Below are positions 11,319-19,519 of a DNA stretch of 64,000 nucleotides, piece by piece. Origin of the DNA: Gammaproteobacteria bacterium MOLA455 (GTDB taxonomy: Bacteria > Pseudomonadota > Gammaproteobacteria > Pseudomonadales > Porticoccaceae); contig AZIN01000001.1 of the NCBI GenBank assembly GCA_000511875.1, positions 1,061,332 to 1,125,331 on the forward strand, given 5' to 3'. The notes under the pieces were generated by a model. That model had not been told where the DNA came from. It did no database searches and worked only from the letters and a program-made list of their open reading frames with translations. Every line of letters starts with the position of its first letter. Positions within the stretch are counted from its first letter, which is position 1. The position numbers and the translations under genes are program-made.

Positions 11319-12336
11319 AAAATTTATTGTTTTTATTATATTGCATCGAAAAATGTTATATCGTAACCACCTGACCGACACACTAAGCAGGGATACACAG
11401 GATGCGCTTCAAAGGTTTAGACTTAAATTTGCTCTTAGCACTAGATGTTTTGCTGGACGAGAAGAGCGTTTCTCGCTCCGCTGAAAGGTTGCATCTAAGC
11501 CAGCCTGCTATGAGCGCAGCCCTCCGACGGCTGCGCGAATACTTTAATGACCCCATTCTCAAGCAGCACGGTAAACAGATGATCTCCACACCTCACGCTC
11601 TGGTCATTCACGATGAGTTAAAAGGGGTTCTTGCCAACTTAGAGGCGCTGATCTCGAAAACAGCCTTTTTTGACCCTTTAACAACATCCCGCATATTTAC
11701 TATTACTGCGTCGGACTATCTAACCCAAGTCATTCTGGTGCCAATGATAAAACGCTTGCGCCGTGTCGCGCCTAAAATACAGCTCGAGATTGTCCCTCCA
11801 GCAGATTCAACCCATGAGTTACTGGCACAAGGTAGTATTGATTTAGTGATACTACCCGAACAAATGTTATCTGACGAATTTCCCTCTGAACTGCTTTTCG
11901 AAGATCAGTTTGTGGTTGTAGGCTGTAAGGAAAATCCTATTTTCGACAAAAAAATGACCGAGGAGGCTTTTTATGGCTCAGGGCATGTAGTCGTAAAGCT
12001 TGGCAGCCGCCGCCCCTTTTCAGTGTCAGACCAGCAGCTGGAAACGCGCAAAAAAGCTAGAGACAACGACATTCTGGTCAGCTCATTCCTGCTCGCGCCC
12101 GAAATGGTGGTCAGTACAGATAGATTGACCGTGATGCATGAGCGTTTAGCTGATTTTTTTGCCGCGCGCATCCCCATCGTTAAGACAGCCCTGCCTTTTA
12201 GCTTTCCCGCTATCAAAGAGCATGTGCAATACCACAGCGCACGCTCTAACGACGCAGGCATTCAATTTATACTGCAAATGATCAAAGCAGAATCCATCAG
12301 AAAAACAAATAAAAACATATAAAAACAATAAATTTT
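11319..12336. repeat. 18-bp inverted repeat flanking the LysR gene
   Basis: AAAATTTATTGTTTTTAT at 11319-11336 recurs as its exact reverse complement at 12319-12336. The two arms bracket the LysR-type gene, one in its promoter region and one just past its stop. The sequence is AT-rich, so chance is possible; no transposase or target-site duplication was found. Confidence 0.6.
11402..12322 (+). CDS. LysR-type transcriptional regulator (NahR/NodD-like)
   Basis: This 306-residue regulator opens MRFKGLDLNLLLALDVLLDE, followed by an HTH with SVSRSAERLHLSQPAMSAAL at residues 23-42. That opening is characteristic of the NahR/NodD/LinR branch, many members of which respond to aromatic compounds. The effector domain starts near residue 95 (RIFTITASDY). 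It is divergent from the TonB receptor gene, with 147 bases between starts, and lies upstream of the GST and ring-cleavage genes, so it may control both directions. The inducer is unknown. Only one HTH is present, unlike the lig-locus regulator. Confidence 0.9.
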   Translation: MRFKGLDLNLLLALDVLLDEKSVSRSAERLHLSQPAMSAALRRLREYFNDPILKQHGKQMISTPHALVIHDELKGVLANLEALISKTAFFDPLTTSRIFTITASDYLTQVILVPMIKRLRRVAPKIQLEIVPPADSTHELLAQGSIDLVILPEQMLSDEFPSELLFEDQFVVVGCKENPIFDKKMTEEAFYGSGHVVVKLGSRRPFSVSDQQLETRKKARDNDILVSSFLLAPEMVVSTDRLTVMHERLADFFAARIPIVKTALPFSFPAIKEHVQYHSARSNDAGIQFILQMIKAESIRKTNKNI

Positions 12337-12465
12337 TATAATCATAGATCATTCCCTAATAATAGCTCGGCTAATCAAGCAATTGTGTTCGATCGGCAAT
12401 GACTAGGGGAAATCTCAAGTGTCTTTTTATATCGCCCACGAAAAAAATCGTGGATGGAAAGCAGA

Positions 12466-13143
12466 ATGAGTGATCTGTGCCTGCACTTTGCGCCGGGCGC
12501 CTGCTCTAGAGTCCCATTGATTGCTCTTGAGACTATTGCCGTGCCGTTTCGCGTTCAGTTGATCCGCTTTATGAAAGGAGAGCATAAGTCTCCTCAATTT
12601 AAAAAGATGAGTCCAAGCGGCAAGATTCCAGTTCTGGTTGTCGATGGAACAGCGATACCGCAAAACGTCGCCATACTAACCTGGCTGGCGAAGACATACC
12701 CAGAGGCCAAGCTGTTACCTGAGGCAAGATCGACTCTCGCCCAGGCACAACAATTAAGCGCCCTGCTCAGATTTAGTGCGGATCTGCATCCGCTGGTCAC
12801 ACGAATCCGGATGCCACACTTTTTTTGCGATCGTGAGGGCGCGCCTGAGAGAGTTACTGAAATAGCAATAACAAATATCTCAGAGCAACTGCAACAGATA
12901 GAAAACGACTTGTTGAATCAGCCTTGGATGCTCGGCGATGACTGGTCGGTAATCGATGCTTATTTGCATTGGGTTTGGTTTCGCATCACCGGGGCTGGGT
13001 TTGACCCTTCCCCATTTGCGGCCATTACATCGCATTATGCAAGAACTCTTGAAATGCCAGCCGTTCAGCGCGCCATTTCAAGGGAGAAGGATGCGGAGGC
13101 TATCCTTGAGTCAGAAGGTTTAATGCCCCGCTTTAAAGGTTAG
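12466..13143 (+). CDS. Glutathione S-transferase family protein
   Basis: This is a two-domain GST. The N-terminal thioredoxin fold begins MSDLCLHFAPGACSRVPLIA, with the PGACS cysteine motif typical of beta-class enzymes, and continues to NPSGK-like SPSGKIPVLVVDG and the cis-Pro. The helical C-terminal domain contains WMLGDDWSVIDAYLHWVWFR, including the N-capping motif region. The ATG at 12466 is preferred over one four codons earlier because GGAAAG precedes it at good spacing. It heads the run of catabolic genes. In such clusters GSTs can act as maleylpyruvate isomerases, etherases or dehalogenases; none of these can be assigned from sequence alone. Confidence 0.85.
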   Translation: MSDLCLHFAPGACSRVPLIALETIAVPFRVQLIRFMKGEHKSPQFKKMSPSGKIPVLVVDGTAIPQNVAILTWLAKTYPEAKLLPEARSTLAQAQQLSALLRFSADLHPLVTRIRMPHFFCDREGAPERVTEIAITNISEQLQQIENDLLNQPWMLGDDWSVIDAYLHWVWFRITGAGFDPSPFAAITSHYARTLEMPAVQRAISREKDAEAILESEGLMPRFKG

Positions 13144-13204
13144 CGACATATAGGCAGCCGATTAAACGGCAGCGCAAATAGTTAAAATCTCGGAGAAATA
13201 AAGC

Positions 13205-14107
13205 ATGGCTCGCGTCAATGAAATAAGATATGTAGGGTACGGTGTCACTGACATTGAATCAGAAAAGAAATTCTACACAGAAGCCTGGCAACTGACAGAG
13301 GTGCCAAGTGATGATTCCATGGTATATCTGGTTGCGCCCGGCAGTTCAGCTACATACAGCGTCCGACTAAGACCCAGCGCAGAACCAAGAATTGATGTTA
13401 TCAGTTGGAGTGCTATTGATCGCTCTGAGGTTGATGCCCTAGCTAAGCAAGTTGAGCAAGCTGGTGGCAAAATCATCAGCCAGCCACATGAAATGAGTGA
13501 ATCTGGCGGTGGCTACGGATTCCGTTTCTTCGACCCAGTGGGATTCACGATTGAGGTATGTACGGAATTTGAAACCCGAACGCCTGAAACGTTGCAGCCT
13601 GGCGAGCCACGCCCTGAAAAAATAAGTCACGTGGTACTGCATGCGCCTAAACCTCAGGACTACGTTGAATTCTACGAAAAAGCACTGGGCTTTCGAGTAT
13701 CCGACTGGCTGGGTGATTTCATGTGCTTTTTACGCTGCAATGAATGGCATCATCGTCTCGCTATTTTGCCGGGACCGCCGTCATTCAATCACGTGGCCTA
13801 TGATGTCCCTGATGTCGACTCAGTGATGAAAGGTATTAAGCGAGTCCGCAGTCACGAAAGTGACGTATTGTGGGGACCCGGCCGCCATACTGCCGGAAAC
13901 AATATTTTCTCATACTTCGCTACTCCTGCAGGCTATGTCGTTGAATATACGTCTGAACTGGAAAGAGTCGACGACGAAAATTGGGTTGCAACTGTCCACG
14001 TTCCTAGCAAAGAAATAATGGATCAATGGGGCGTTGGTGTTGGCGGTCCTGCGACCATGCCCAAGTCGGTAACAAACACTGGGCTGTTTTCAGCTCCGGA
14101 GGCTTAG
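13205..14107 (+). CDS. Type I extradiol ring-cleavage dioxygenase (VOC fold)
   Basis: This is a two-module vicinal-oxygen-chelate protein of 300 residues. The second module carries the likely Fe(II) ligands His142 (ISHVVLH), His196 (FNHVAYDV) and Glu247 (VVEYTS). Active-site residues seen in catechol-type dioxygenases are also present: a histidine pair at WHHRL (182-183) and GRHTAGN (His228). The first module lacks these residues and is structural, as in BphC-type enzymes. GGAG precedes the ATG. It would cleave a catechol formed by the hydroxylase or oxygenase encoded downstream, and the alpha/beta hydrolase starting four bases after its stop is a plausible next enzyme. The specific catechol is unknown. 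Confidence 0.85.
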   Translation: MARVNEIRYVGYGVTDIESEKKFYTEAWQLTEVPSDDSMVYLVAPGSSATYSVRLRPSAEPRIDVISWSAIDRSEVDALAKQVEQAGGKIISQPHEMSESGGGYGFRFFDPVGFTIEVCTEFETRTPETLQPGEPRPEKISHVVLHAPKPQDYVEFYEKALGFRVSDWLGDFMCFLRCNEWHHRLAILPGPPSFNHVAYDVPDVDSVMKGIKRVRSHESDVLWGPGRHTAGNNIFSYFATPAGYVVEYTSELERVDDENWVATVHVPSKEIMDQWGVGVGGPATMPKSVTNTGLFSAPEA

Positions 14108-14110
14108 ATC

Positions 14111-15271
14111 ATGGCTTTATGTGAGTTTTTCCCCAATTATATCTGGAACCTTTCCGTTTCAATCGCCGTAGCCAGTGGCGCAGAGCTCGGCGAGATCGTT
14201 GATATGTGCGAGCCGATTAAACGTGCCGCTGATGAAGGCGCTGATGCTGGAACACCGGCATTTATGAAGGAGTGGGCGAAAAAGGCTGATACTTTGTCTG
14301 AGCTCGCCAATGAAGACTTAGAACGCGGTAGAAATTTATCCGCAGCTGAAAAATTTCGCCGAGCCAGTCTGTACTACACCACGGCAGAGAGAATGCAGGG
14401 TGCAGGGCAGCCAGGTAAAGCAGCGACCTTTGCCAAGGCCCAGTCAGCCTTTAAACAATATATCGAACTCAGCGGTGAAAATTGCACACGTGTCGAAATC
14501 CCCTACAAGGGAGCGGTTATACCAGCGCTCTTTACCCGCGCAGAAGGCGTTGATGGCCCCGCGCCCTGCGTTCTTTTTACCAATGGTCTCGATAGCAGCA
14601 AAGAACTTCTTTTTTGGTCTTGGCTTCCCCATGCACTGGCTAAAAGAGGTATATCCACGCTCTGTGTAGATCAACCGGGAACCGGAGAGACTCTGCGCCT
14701 GCACAACCTCCCTGCGACACCCTATGCGGAGGAGTGGGCAACGCCCTGTTACGAATACCTGGCTGGGCGTGATGACGTCGATGGAGAGCGTGTCGGAGTA
14801 TCCGGCATCTCTCTAGGCGGTCATTTCGCAGCGAGAGCTGCGGCCTACGAGCCGCGCTTTGCTTCAGCTGCCGTTTGGGGCGCCAATCACAACTGGCATG
14901 AAGTGCAAATTGGTCGCCTCGATAGCGAAGGTGAAAACCCAGTTCCGCACTATTGGAAACATGTCTATTGGGTCTTTGGCGCAACAGACAAAGAAGATTT
15001 TTTCAAAAAGATTGAGGGTATGGATATGAACGGTCATATGGACCGAATCAAAATGCCATTCCTAATTACCCACGGTGCCAGTGATCGTCAGATCAATGTG
15101 AAATATGCCCACCAGGCATTTGAGCAAATGACCAATTCCATCAAACCAGAACTAAAAATCTTCACTGCTAGAGAAGGCGGTGTCGAGCACGTTGGCGCGG
15201 ACAATATGTCCTATGGCAGAGATTATATTGCTGACTGGTTCGTCGATACACTTGGGGATCAAAAAGCGTAA
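14111..15271 (+). CDS. Alpha/beta hydrolase, possible C-C hydrolase
   Basis: This is a 386-residue serine hydrolase with an N-terminal helical region of about 120 residues, followed by the alpha/beta fold. The nucleophile is Ser234 in GISLGG, and the likely partners are Asp325 (HGASDRQI) and His360 (GGVEHVG). The architecture (helical N-terminus with FRRASLYY, then an IPYKGAVIPAL strand) resembles 2,6-dihydroxypseudooxynicotine hydrolase, a C-C bond hydrolase of nicotine breakdown, and the FrsA-like esterases. GGAGG lies 9 bases before the ATG. Following the extradiol dioxygenase directly, it may hydrolyse the meta-cleavage product; that role is inference. Confidence 0.8.
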   Translation: MALCEFFPNYIWNLSVSIAVASGAELGEIVDMCEPIKRAADEGADAGTPAFMKEWAKKADTLSELANEDLERGRNLSAAEKFRRASLYYTTAERMQGAGQPGKAATFAKAQSAFKQYIELSGENCTRVEIPYKGAVIPALFTRAEGVDGPAPCVLFTNGLDSSKELLFWSWLPHALAKRGISTLCVDQPGTGETLRLHNLPATPYAEEWATPCYEYLAGRDDVDGERVGVSGISLGGHFAARAAAYEPRFASAAVWGANHNWHEVQIGRLDSEGENPVPHYWKHVYWVFGATDKEDFFKKIEGMDMNGHMDRIKMPFLITHGASDRQINVKYAHQAFEQMTNSIKPELKIFTAREGGVEHVGADNMSYGRDYIADWFVDTLGDQKA

Positions 15272-15365
15272 CACTCCGCGCTCAGGTGTAGCAGAGTTAT
15301 CTGAACTGAATGCTCGGTTACCTTGGTTAGTTCTCCGGTAAACATTCCTAGAATAGGACAAGAAC

Positions 15366-15932
15366 ATGAACAGTACTCCTCCCCGCCGCATTGTAACGGG
15401 CCATAATTCTGAAGGACGAGCGATTATCCAAGAGGATGGCGCTCCAACTCGGATTCAGCGTATTGGCGGCCAGACTGGCCCAATGTTTTACGAGTTATGG
15501 AATACCACGGCTAGCCCGGCCCCAATTGATCCTGCAAGCGGAGAACCGCATGAAGACGGCATACAGCTGGTGCCACCGCAAAATGGCACTCGCATCCGTA
15601 TTCTCGATATTCCGCCAGATGATGAAAGTTTTGCAAACATGACTGCCGAAGAGCGTATTGCGCACTTTGCAGAAATAGGGGCCGGAGACGCGGTGGCCGA
15701 AGGTGGTACAAGTGAACGTCATGCTCACATGCACAAGACCGAAACCGTTGATTACGGCATTGTGCTAGACGGTGAAATTGTCCTGATCATGGATGAAGGT
15801 GAAACAGTCTGCAGAGCCGGTGACACCATCATTCAGCGGGGCACAAATCATGGATGGGCAAATCGCTCAGATAAGCCGTGCCGCATCGCCTTTGTACTAA
15901 TTGACGGCAAATATAGCCCCGAACTCGCATAG
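15366..15932 (+). CDS. Cupin-domain protein
   Basis: This is a single-domain cupin of 188 residues. The metal-binding pattern lies at about 118-135 (HAHMHKTETVDYGIVLDG), and the second motif is CRAGDTIIQRGTNHGWAN near 150-167. AGGA precedes the ATG. It is too short for gentisate 1,2-dioxygenase, which has two cupin modules. Similar small cupins next to aromatic hydroxylases and FAH-family enzymes are common but mostly uncharacterised; some are isomerases or dioxygenases. It is the third gene after the extradiol dioxygenase and lies 16 bases before the FAH-family gene. Confidence 0.8.
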   Translation: MNSTPPRRIVTGHNSEGRAIIQEDGAPTRIQRIGGQTGPMFYELWNTTASPAPIDPASGEPHEDGIQLVPPQNGTRIRILDIPPDDESFANMTAEERIAHFAEIGAGDAVAEGGTSERHAHMHKTETVDYGIVLDGEIVLIMDEGETVCRAGDTIIQRGTNHGWANRSDKPCRIAFVLIDGKYSPELA

Positions 15933-15948
15933 TCCCAGGACAGTTCAT

Positions 15949-16932
15949 ATGAAACTTGCCACATTAAGATCTGATAGCCGCGATGGCAGCCTAGTCGTGG
16001 TATCCGATGATAATCAACGATGCCTAGATGCTCAAAGCATTAGCCCCAACCTCTTAGCGGCCATTGAAAACTGGGATAATGTTGAGCATGACCTCAGACA
16101 GCTCTCAAATGCACTCAATGGGAGCGGCAGCGAGGGACAGCCTTTCGATGCACTGACCGCTGCCTCTCCACTCCCTCGCACCTGGCAGTGGCTAGATGGC
16201 TCAGCGTTTCCTCAGCATGGCAAATTAATGGAGAAAGCCTACGATCTTCCACCCATGGATACTCAGAAGCCATTGATGTACCAGGGGTTGTCGGACTGCT
16301 TTTTTGGCCCATCTGATGATATTCCTTTTCCCTCGGAGGATGGCGGTATCGATTTCGAAGGCGAATTTGGTGTGATTGTTGATGCAGTACCAATGGGTAC
16401 ATCGGCTGAGCGCGCCATGGAGCACATCAAGCTTATAGTGCAGCTGAATGATTGGAGCTTGCGCACCATAGCCGTCGCCGAAATGAAAACCGGGTTTGGT
16501 TGGGTACAGGGTAAACCTGCATGCAGTATGGCTGGTGTCGCTTTAACACCAGATGAACTGGGTGATGCATGGCGAGACGGCCAAGTTCATTTGCCACTTC
16601 GGGTCGACCTCAATGGAGAGCGATTTGGAGAAACCGTGGGTAATGAAATGGATTATGGATTTCATGAACTGGTAGCCCACGCCGCGGCGACCCGTGACCT
16701 GCCAGCCGGGACCCTTATAGGTTCTGGGACTGTATCAAATGTCGACTACAAAACAGTGGGATCCTCTTGCATCTCAGAGCGGCGGGCAATTGACCTGATC
16801 GAGTTTGGAGAGATACAGACAGCATTTATGGCGTTTGGTGATCGGGTTCGGATGGAAACCAGAGGACCCAACGATGAACCTCTCTTTGGGCCTATGGACC
16901 AACGGGTAACACAGAAAGGAACCGCAATATGA
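15949..16932 (+). CDS. Fumarylacetoacetate hydrolase family protein
   Basis: This FAH-superfamily enzyme of 327 residues cleaves or hydrates acylpyruvate-type compounds. The start is the ATG at 15949, preceded by AGGACAG; an upstream in-frame codon lies inside the cupin gene. The metal-binding core is visible as DGGIDFEGEFGVIVDAVP, then QLNDWSLR and a KPACSMAGVALTP region. GTLIGSGTVSN is the family's GDVIxTGTPxG-like motif. Its stop overlaps the ATG of the FAD hydroxylase as ATGA. In context it may process the ring-opened product, as a fumarylpyruvate hydrolase or a 2-keto-pentenoate-type enzyme; the exact reaction is not readable. Confidence 0.85.
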   Translation: MKLATLRSDSRDGSLVVVSDDNQRCLDAQSISPNLLAAIENWDNVEHDLRQLSNALNGSGSEGQPFDALTAASPLPRTWQWLDGSAFPQHGKLMEKAYDLPPMDTQKPLMYQGLSDCFFGPSDDIPFPSEDGGIDFEGEFGVIVDAVPMGTSAERAMEHIKLIVQLNDWSLRTIAVAEMKTGFGWVQGKPACSMAGVALTPDELGDAWRDGQVHLPLRVDLNGERFGETVGNEMDYGFHELVAHAAATRDLPAGTLIGSGTVSNVDYKTVGSSCISERRAIDLIEFGEIQTAFMAFGDRVRMETRGPNDEPLFGPMDQRVTQKGTAI

Positions 16933-18077
16933 GCATTAATAAACCTTCATTCCAAGGAGGCAGCCACCCTTGGAAAGTCTTAATTATTGGCGCAGGTATC
17001 GGTGGTTTATCCGCCGGTATAGCATTGCGCAGCAAGGGCTATGATGTCGAGATAATTGAAAAAGACCCTGAATGGACCGTCTACGGTGTCGGTATTATTC
17101 AGCAGAACAACGTGATCCGGGCCATGTATGAGCTCGGAGTAATCGATGACTATATTGATGCAGGCTATGGTTTTGATCATGTTAAAATTTTCGCTCCCAA
17201 TGGCATGGAAGTCGCAAAAATACCTATACCGCCCCTTGTAGAGGGATATCCGGCTAATGCCGGTATTGCCCGGCCTGCCCTGCAAAAGGTCCTTGCTGAA
17301 CGCACCAACAGCGTCGGCGCCAAGATTCGTCTCGGTCTGACCGCAGAAACTATCAATGACAGCGGCGACGTTGTCGATGTCACCTTTAGTGACGGCAGCG
17401 AAGCACAATACGATTTGGTGATTGGCGCTGATGGGATCTATTCTCAAACACGTCAGGCTATTTTCCCCCAGGCACCGCGTCCTGAATTTACCGGCCAATC
17501 TGTATGGCGCTATAACTTTAACCGGCCTGAAGGCATGGAAGGTCTTCACGTGTACAACGGGCAGGTCGGAGTGGGTCTGGTACCAATGTCTGAAGAGCAG
17601 ATATACATGTATATAACGACCTCAGAGCCGGGAAGTCCGCGCTTTGAAAAGTCAACGCTTGCGGATGAAATGAAGGCACGACTGCAGATGGCCTGCCCTA
17701 CTTTGCACCACTTCGCGAAAGAAATTACTGACAACGAAGAGGTAGTCTACCGCCCGCTGGAATGGCTCATGCTTGAAGGCGACTGGCATAAAGGCCGCAT
17801 AGCCTTATTAGGTGATGCTGTGCATTCGACTACGCCGCACTTGGGACAGGGCGCCGGACTCGCTATCGAGGACGCTCTTGTTCTAGCCGACGAACTGACA
17901 CAAGCGTCAACCCCTGAAGCGGCCTTCAAAAATTATAGAAATCGCCGCTTCGAACGCTGTGACTACATCGTTAAGAGCAGCCTTGCTATCTGCATGGGCC
18001 AACTAGGTAAAGGTCCACTGATTGATAACAGCAAAGCGACGGCTGAAAGTATCGCCGTTGTGGCCAAGCCTATCTAG
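16929..18077 (+). CDS. FAD-dependent aromatic hydroxylase (salicylate hydroxylase-like)
   Basis: This is a class A flavoprotein monooxygenase of 382 residues. It has the dinucleotide-binding motif GAGIGGLSAGIAL at residues 20-32, the DG motif VIGADGIYSQTR near 160-170, and the GD motif GRIALLGDAVHSTTPHLGQG, which contacts FAD ribose. The layout fits salicylate 1-hydroxylase and 3-hydroxybenzoate 6-hydroxylase relatives that add oxygen to a phenolic ring using NAD(P)H. Translational coupling to the FAH gene (ATGA overlap) ties it to the same pathway. It could supply the catechol for the extradiol dioxygenase. Ring position and substrate are unknown. Confidence 0.87.
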   Translation: MSINKPSFQGGSHPWKVLIIGAGIGGLSAGIALRSKGYDVEIIEKDPEWTVYGVGIIQQNNVIRAMYELGVIDDYIDAGYGFDHVKIFAPNGMEVAKIPIPPLVEGYPANAGIARPALQKVLAERTNSVGAKIRLGLTAETINDSGDVVDVTFSDGSEAQYDLVIGADGIYSQTRQAIFPQAPRPEFTGQSVWRYNFNRPEGMEGLHVYNGQVGVGLVPMSEEQIYMYITTSEPGSPRFEKSTLADEMKARLQMACPTLHHFAKEITDNEEVVYRPLEWLMLEGDWHKGRIALLGDAVHSTTPHLGQGAGLAIEDALVLADELTQASTPEAAFKNYRNRRFERCDYIVKSSLAICMGQLGKGPLIDNSKATAESIAVVAKPI

Positions 18078-18097
18078 CTGAAGCGCATCGCCAAGAT

Positions 18098-18143
18098 TTG
18101 GGGAAGCTTGCGCATCTATTAATACTGGAGGCATCTTCCCCAA
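18098..18143. repeat. Inverted repeat between catabolic genes
   Basis: TTGGGGAAG (18098-18106) pairs with CTTCCCCAA (18135-18143) across a 28-base loop, just past the hydroxylase stop. No T-run follows, so it is a poor intrinsic terminator; it could be an mRNA-stability hairpin or a regulator site ahead of the Rieske gene. Confidence 0.4.
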
Positions 18144-18280
18144 TGTCATCGATGTTATTAGCAGAGCCCCAAAAGCCTATTGGAGGCAGCATACGTTTTC
18201 TACAGGTAGCTGCAGCATAAGATGGGTATTATTAAATTCCATGTATAGTTTTAAGAGTACAACAACTGGAGGAGGAAGTG

Positions 18281-19360
18281 ATGAGAAAATCAACAATGCA
18301 TATCCCTGGCGTCAGTGACACTACGGATGAGACAAGAACTCCTTTTCCTTTGGATCAATGGTATGTTGCGGCACTCAGCAAGGAACTAACCGACAAGCCT
18401 CTGGGGCGAACCCTGCTTTGTAACAAGGTAGTAATGTTTCGCGATGGCCAGGGAGACGCATGCGCGCTTGAAGACCGCTGCTGTCACCGCGCGCTGCCCC
18501 TGTCCTCAGGTACCGTCGAGGCCTGTGGCATTCGTTGCGGATACCACGGCATGCTCTATAACGGGCAGGGTCAATGCTTGGAAATTCCCGGACAGGATAT
18601 AGTGCCACCACGTGCCAAGGTTAAAAAATATTATGTGCAGGAAAAAGACAGCATTATTTGGATTTGGTTTGGCAGCGACGAGGCCGCAGAACCTAGCCAT
18701 TCAGCGCCAGATTATGCCATCCATAGCAGCGGCGATTACATTTGGGACGGTGCCGCCTACTATTACGAGGCGCCGTATCAACTTATTCACGATAACCTAC
18801 TTGATCTGAGCCATCTCGGCTATGTTCACCTGCAAACTATTGGCGGCGACGCCAAAACTCACATGAATGCCGAGATGAATGTGACGGCAGAGGCAGACAG
18901 TGTACGTGTAGTCCGCCACATGCCGAATTCAACACCACCTCCTACCTATACTGCTGCTTATCCCTTTAGTGGTCTAATCGACCGTTGGCAGGAGATTGAG
19001 TTTCACCCTAACCATCTGCGCATATGGACTGGTGCGGTTGACGCTGGCAGCGAAGAGGTCAATGATCCGGCAAGAGGCGGCTTTCACATGCGGGGCTTTC
19101 ATGGCGTAACGCCAGAAACAGAATCCACTGCTCACTACATTTGGACTATAGCGACAAACCCCGAATCTAATCATGAGGAAGTTTTGAAGAAAGTTGTGGC
19201 TCAAACCGCCCTGACCTTCGACGAAGACAAGGTGGTTATCGAATCCCAGTATGCCAATATGCTCAGTTTCGGTGAAACGCCGTTTATAAGCATTCATGTA
19301 GATGCAGCCCCAAATCGGGCCCGTCGCATTATTGATCGGCTCAGAACCACGGCAGAGTAG
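18281..19360 (+). CDS. Rieske non-heme iron oxygenase (VanA/dicamba-demethylase type)
   Basis: This is the oxygenase component of a Rieske monooxygenase, about 359 residues. The Rieske cluster ligands are in CCHR near residue 66 and CGYH near residue 87. The mononuclear iron site follows as HDNLLDLSHLGYVH, with Asp and two His. This single-chain layout is that of vanillate and dicamba O-demethylases and related hydroxylases. The ATG at 18281 is chosen because GGAGGAGG lies 5 bases upstream; a GTG one codon earlier is less well spaced. No ferredoxin or reductase partner is encoded nearby. O-demethylation of a methoxylated aromatic towards a catechol or protocatechuate is a plausible role. Confidence 0.9.
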   Translation: MRKSTMHIPGVSDTTDETRTPFPLDQWYVAALSKELTDKPLGRTLLCNKVVMFRDGQGDACALEDRCCHRALPLSSGTVEACGIRCGYHGMLYNGQGQCLEIPGQDIVPPRAKVKKYYVQEKDSIIWIWFGSDEAAEPSHSAPDYAIHSSGDYIWDGAAYYYEAPYQLIHDNLLDLSHLGYVHLQTIGGDAKTHMNAEMNVTAEADSVRVVRHMPNSTPPPTYTAAYPFSGLIDRWQEIEFHPNHLRIWTGAVDAGSEEVNDPARGGFHMRGFHGVTPETESTAHYIWTIATNPESNHEEVLKKVVAQTALTFDEDKVVIESQYANMLSFGETPFISIHVDAAPNRARRIIDRLRTTAE

Positions 19361-19519
19361 GCCCACATTTCGCTTTTTAGACAGGCGTTAAGCCCGCAGC
19401 GGGAAACTCTCTTCGAGTAGCAGCTTACCTGCCTTTGTCATAAAACCTTCACCAATCTTTCAAATGATTGTCGTATATCAGCAATAAGCTAGGTTTTCAT
19501 CAAGTTGAGGTGACTGACT

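Noticed and set aside
10908-11366. Plus-strand frame of 152 codons over the TonB receptor start
   Set aside because: Covers the receptor signal peptide and plug on the opposite strand; no protein features.
15366-15932. Cupin gene as gentisate 1,2-dioxygenase
   Set aside because: Only one cupin motif pair and 188 residues; gentisate dioxygenases are bicupins of about 350 residues.
17007-17549. Minus-strand frame of 180 codons inside the FAD hydroxylase gene
   Set aside because: Antisense to a clearly conserved flavoprotein with no recognisable motif and no ribosome-binding site.
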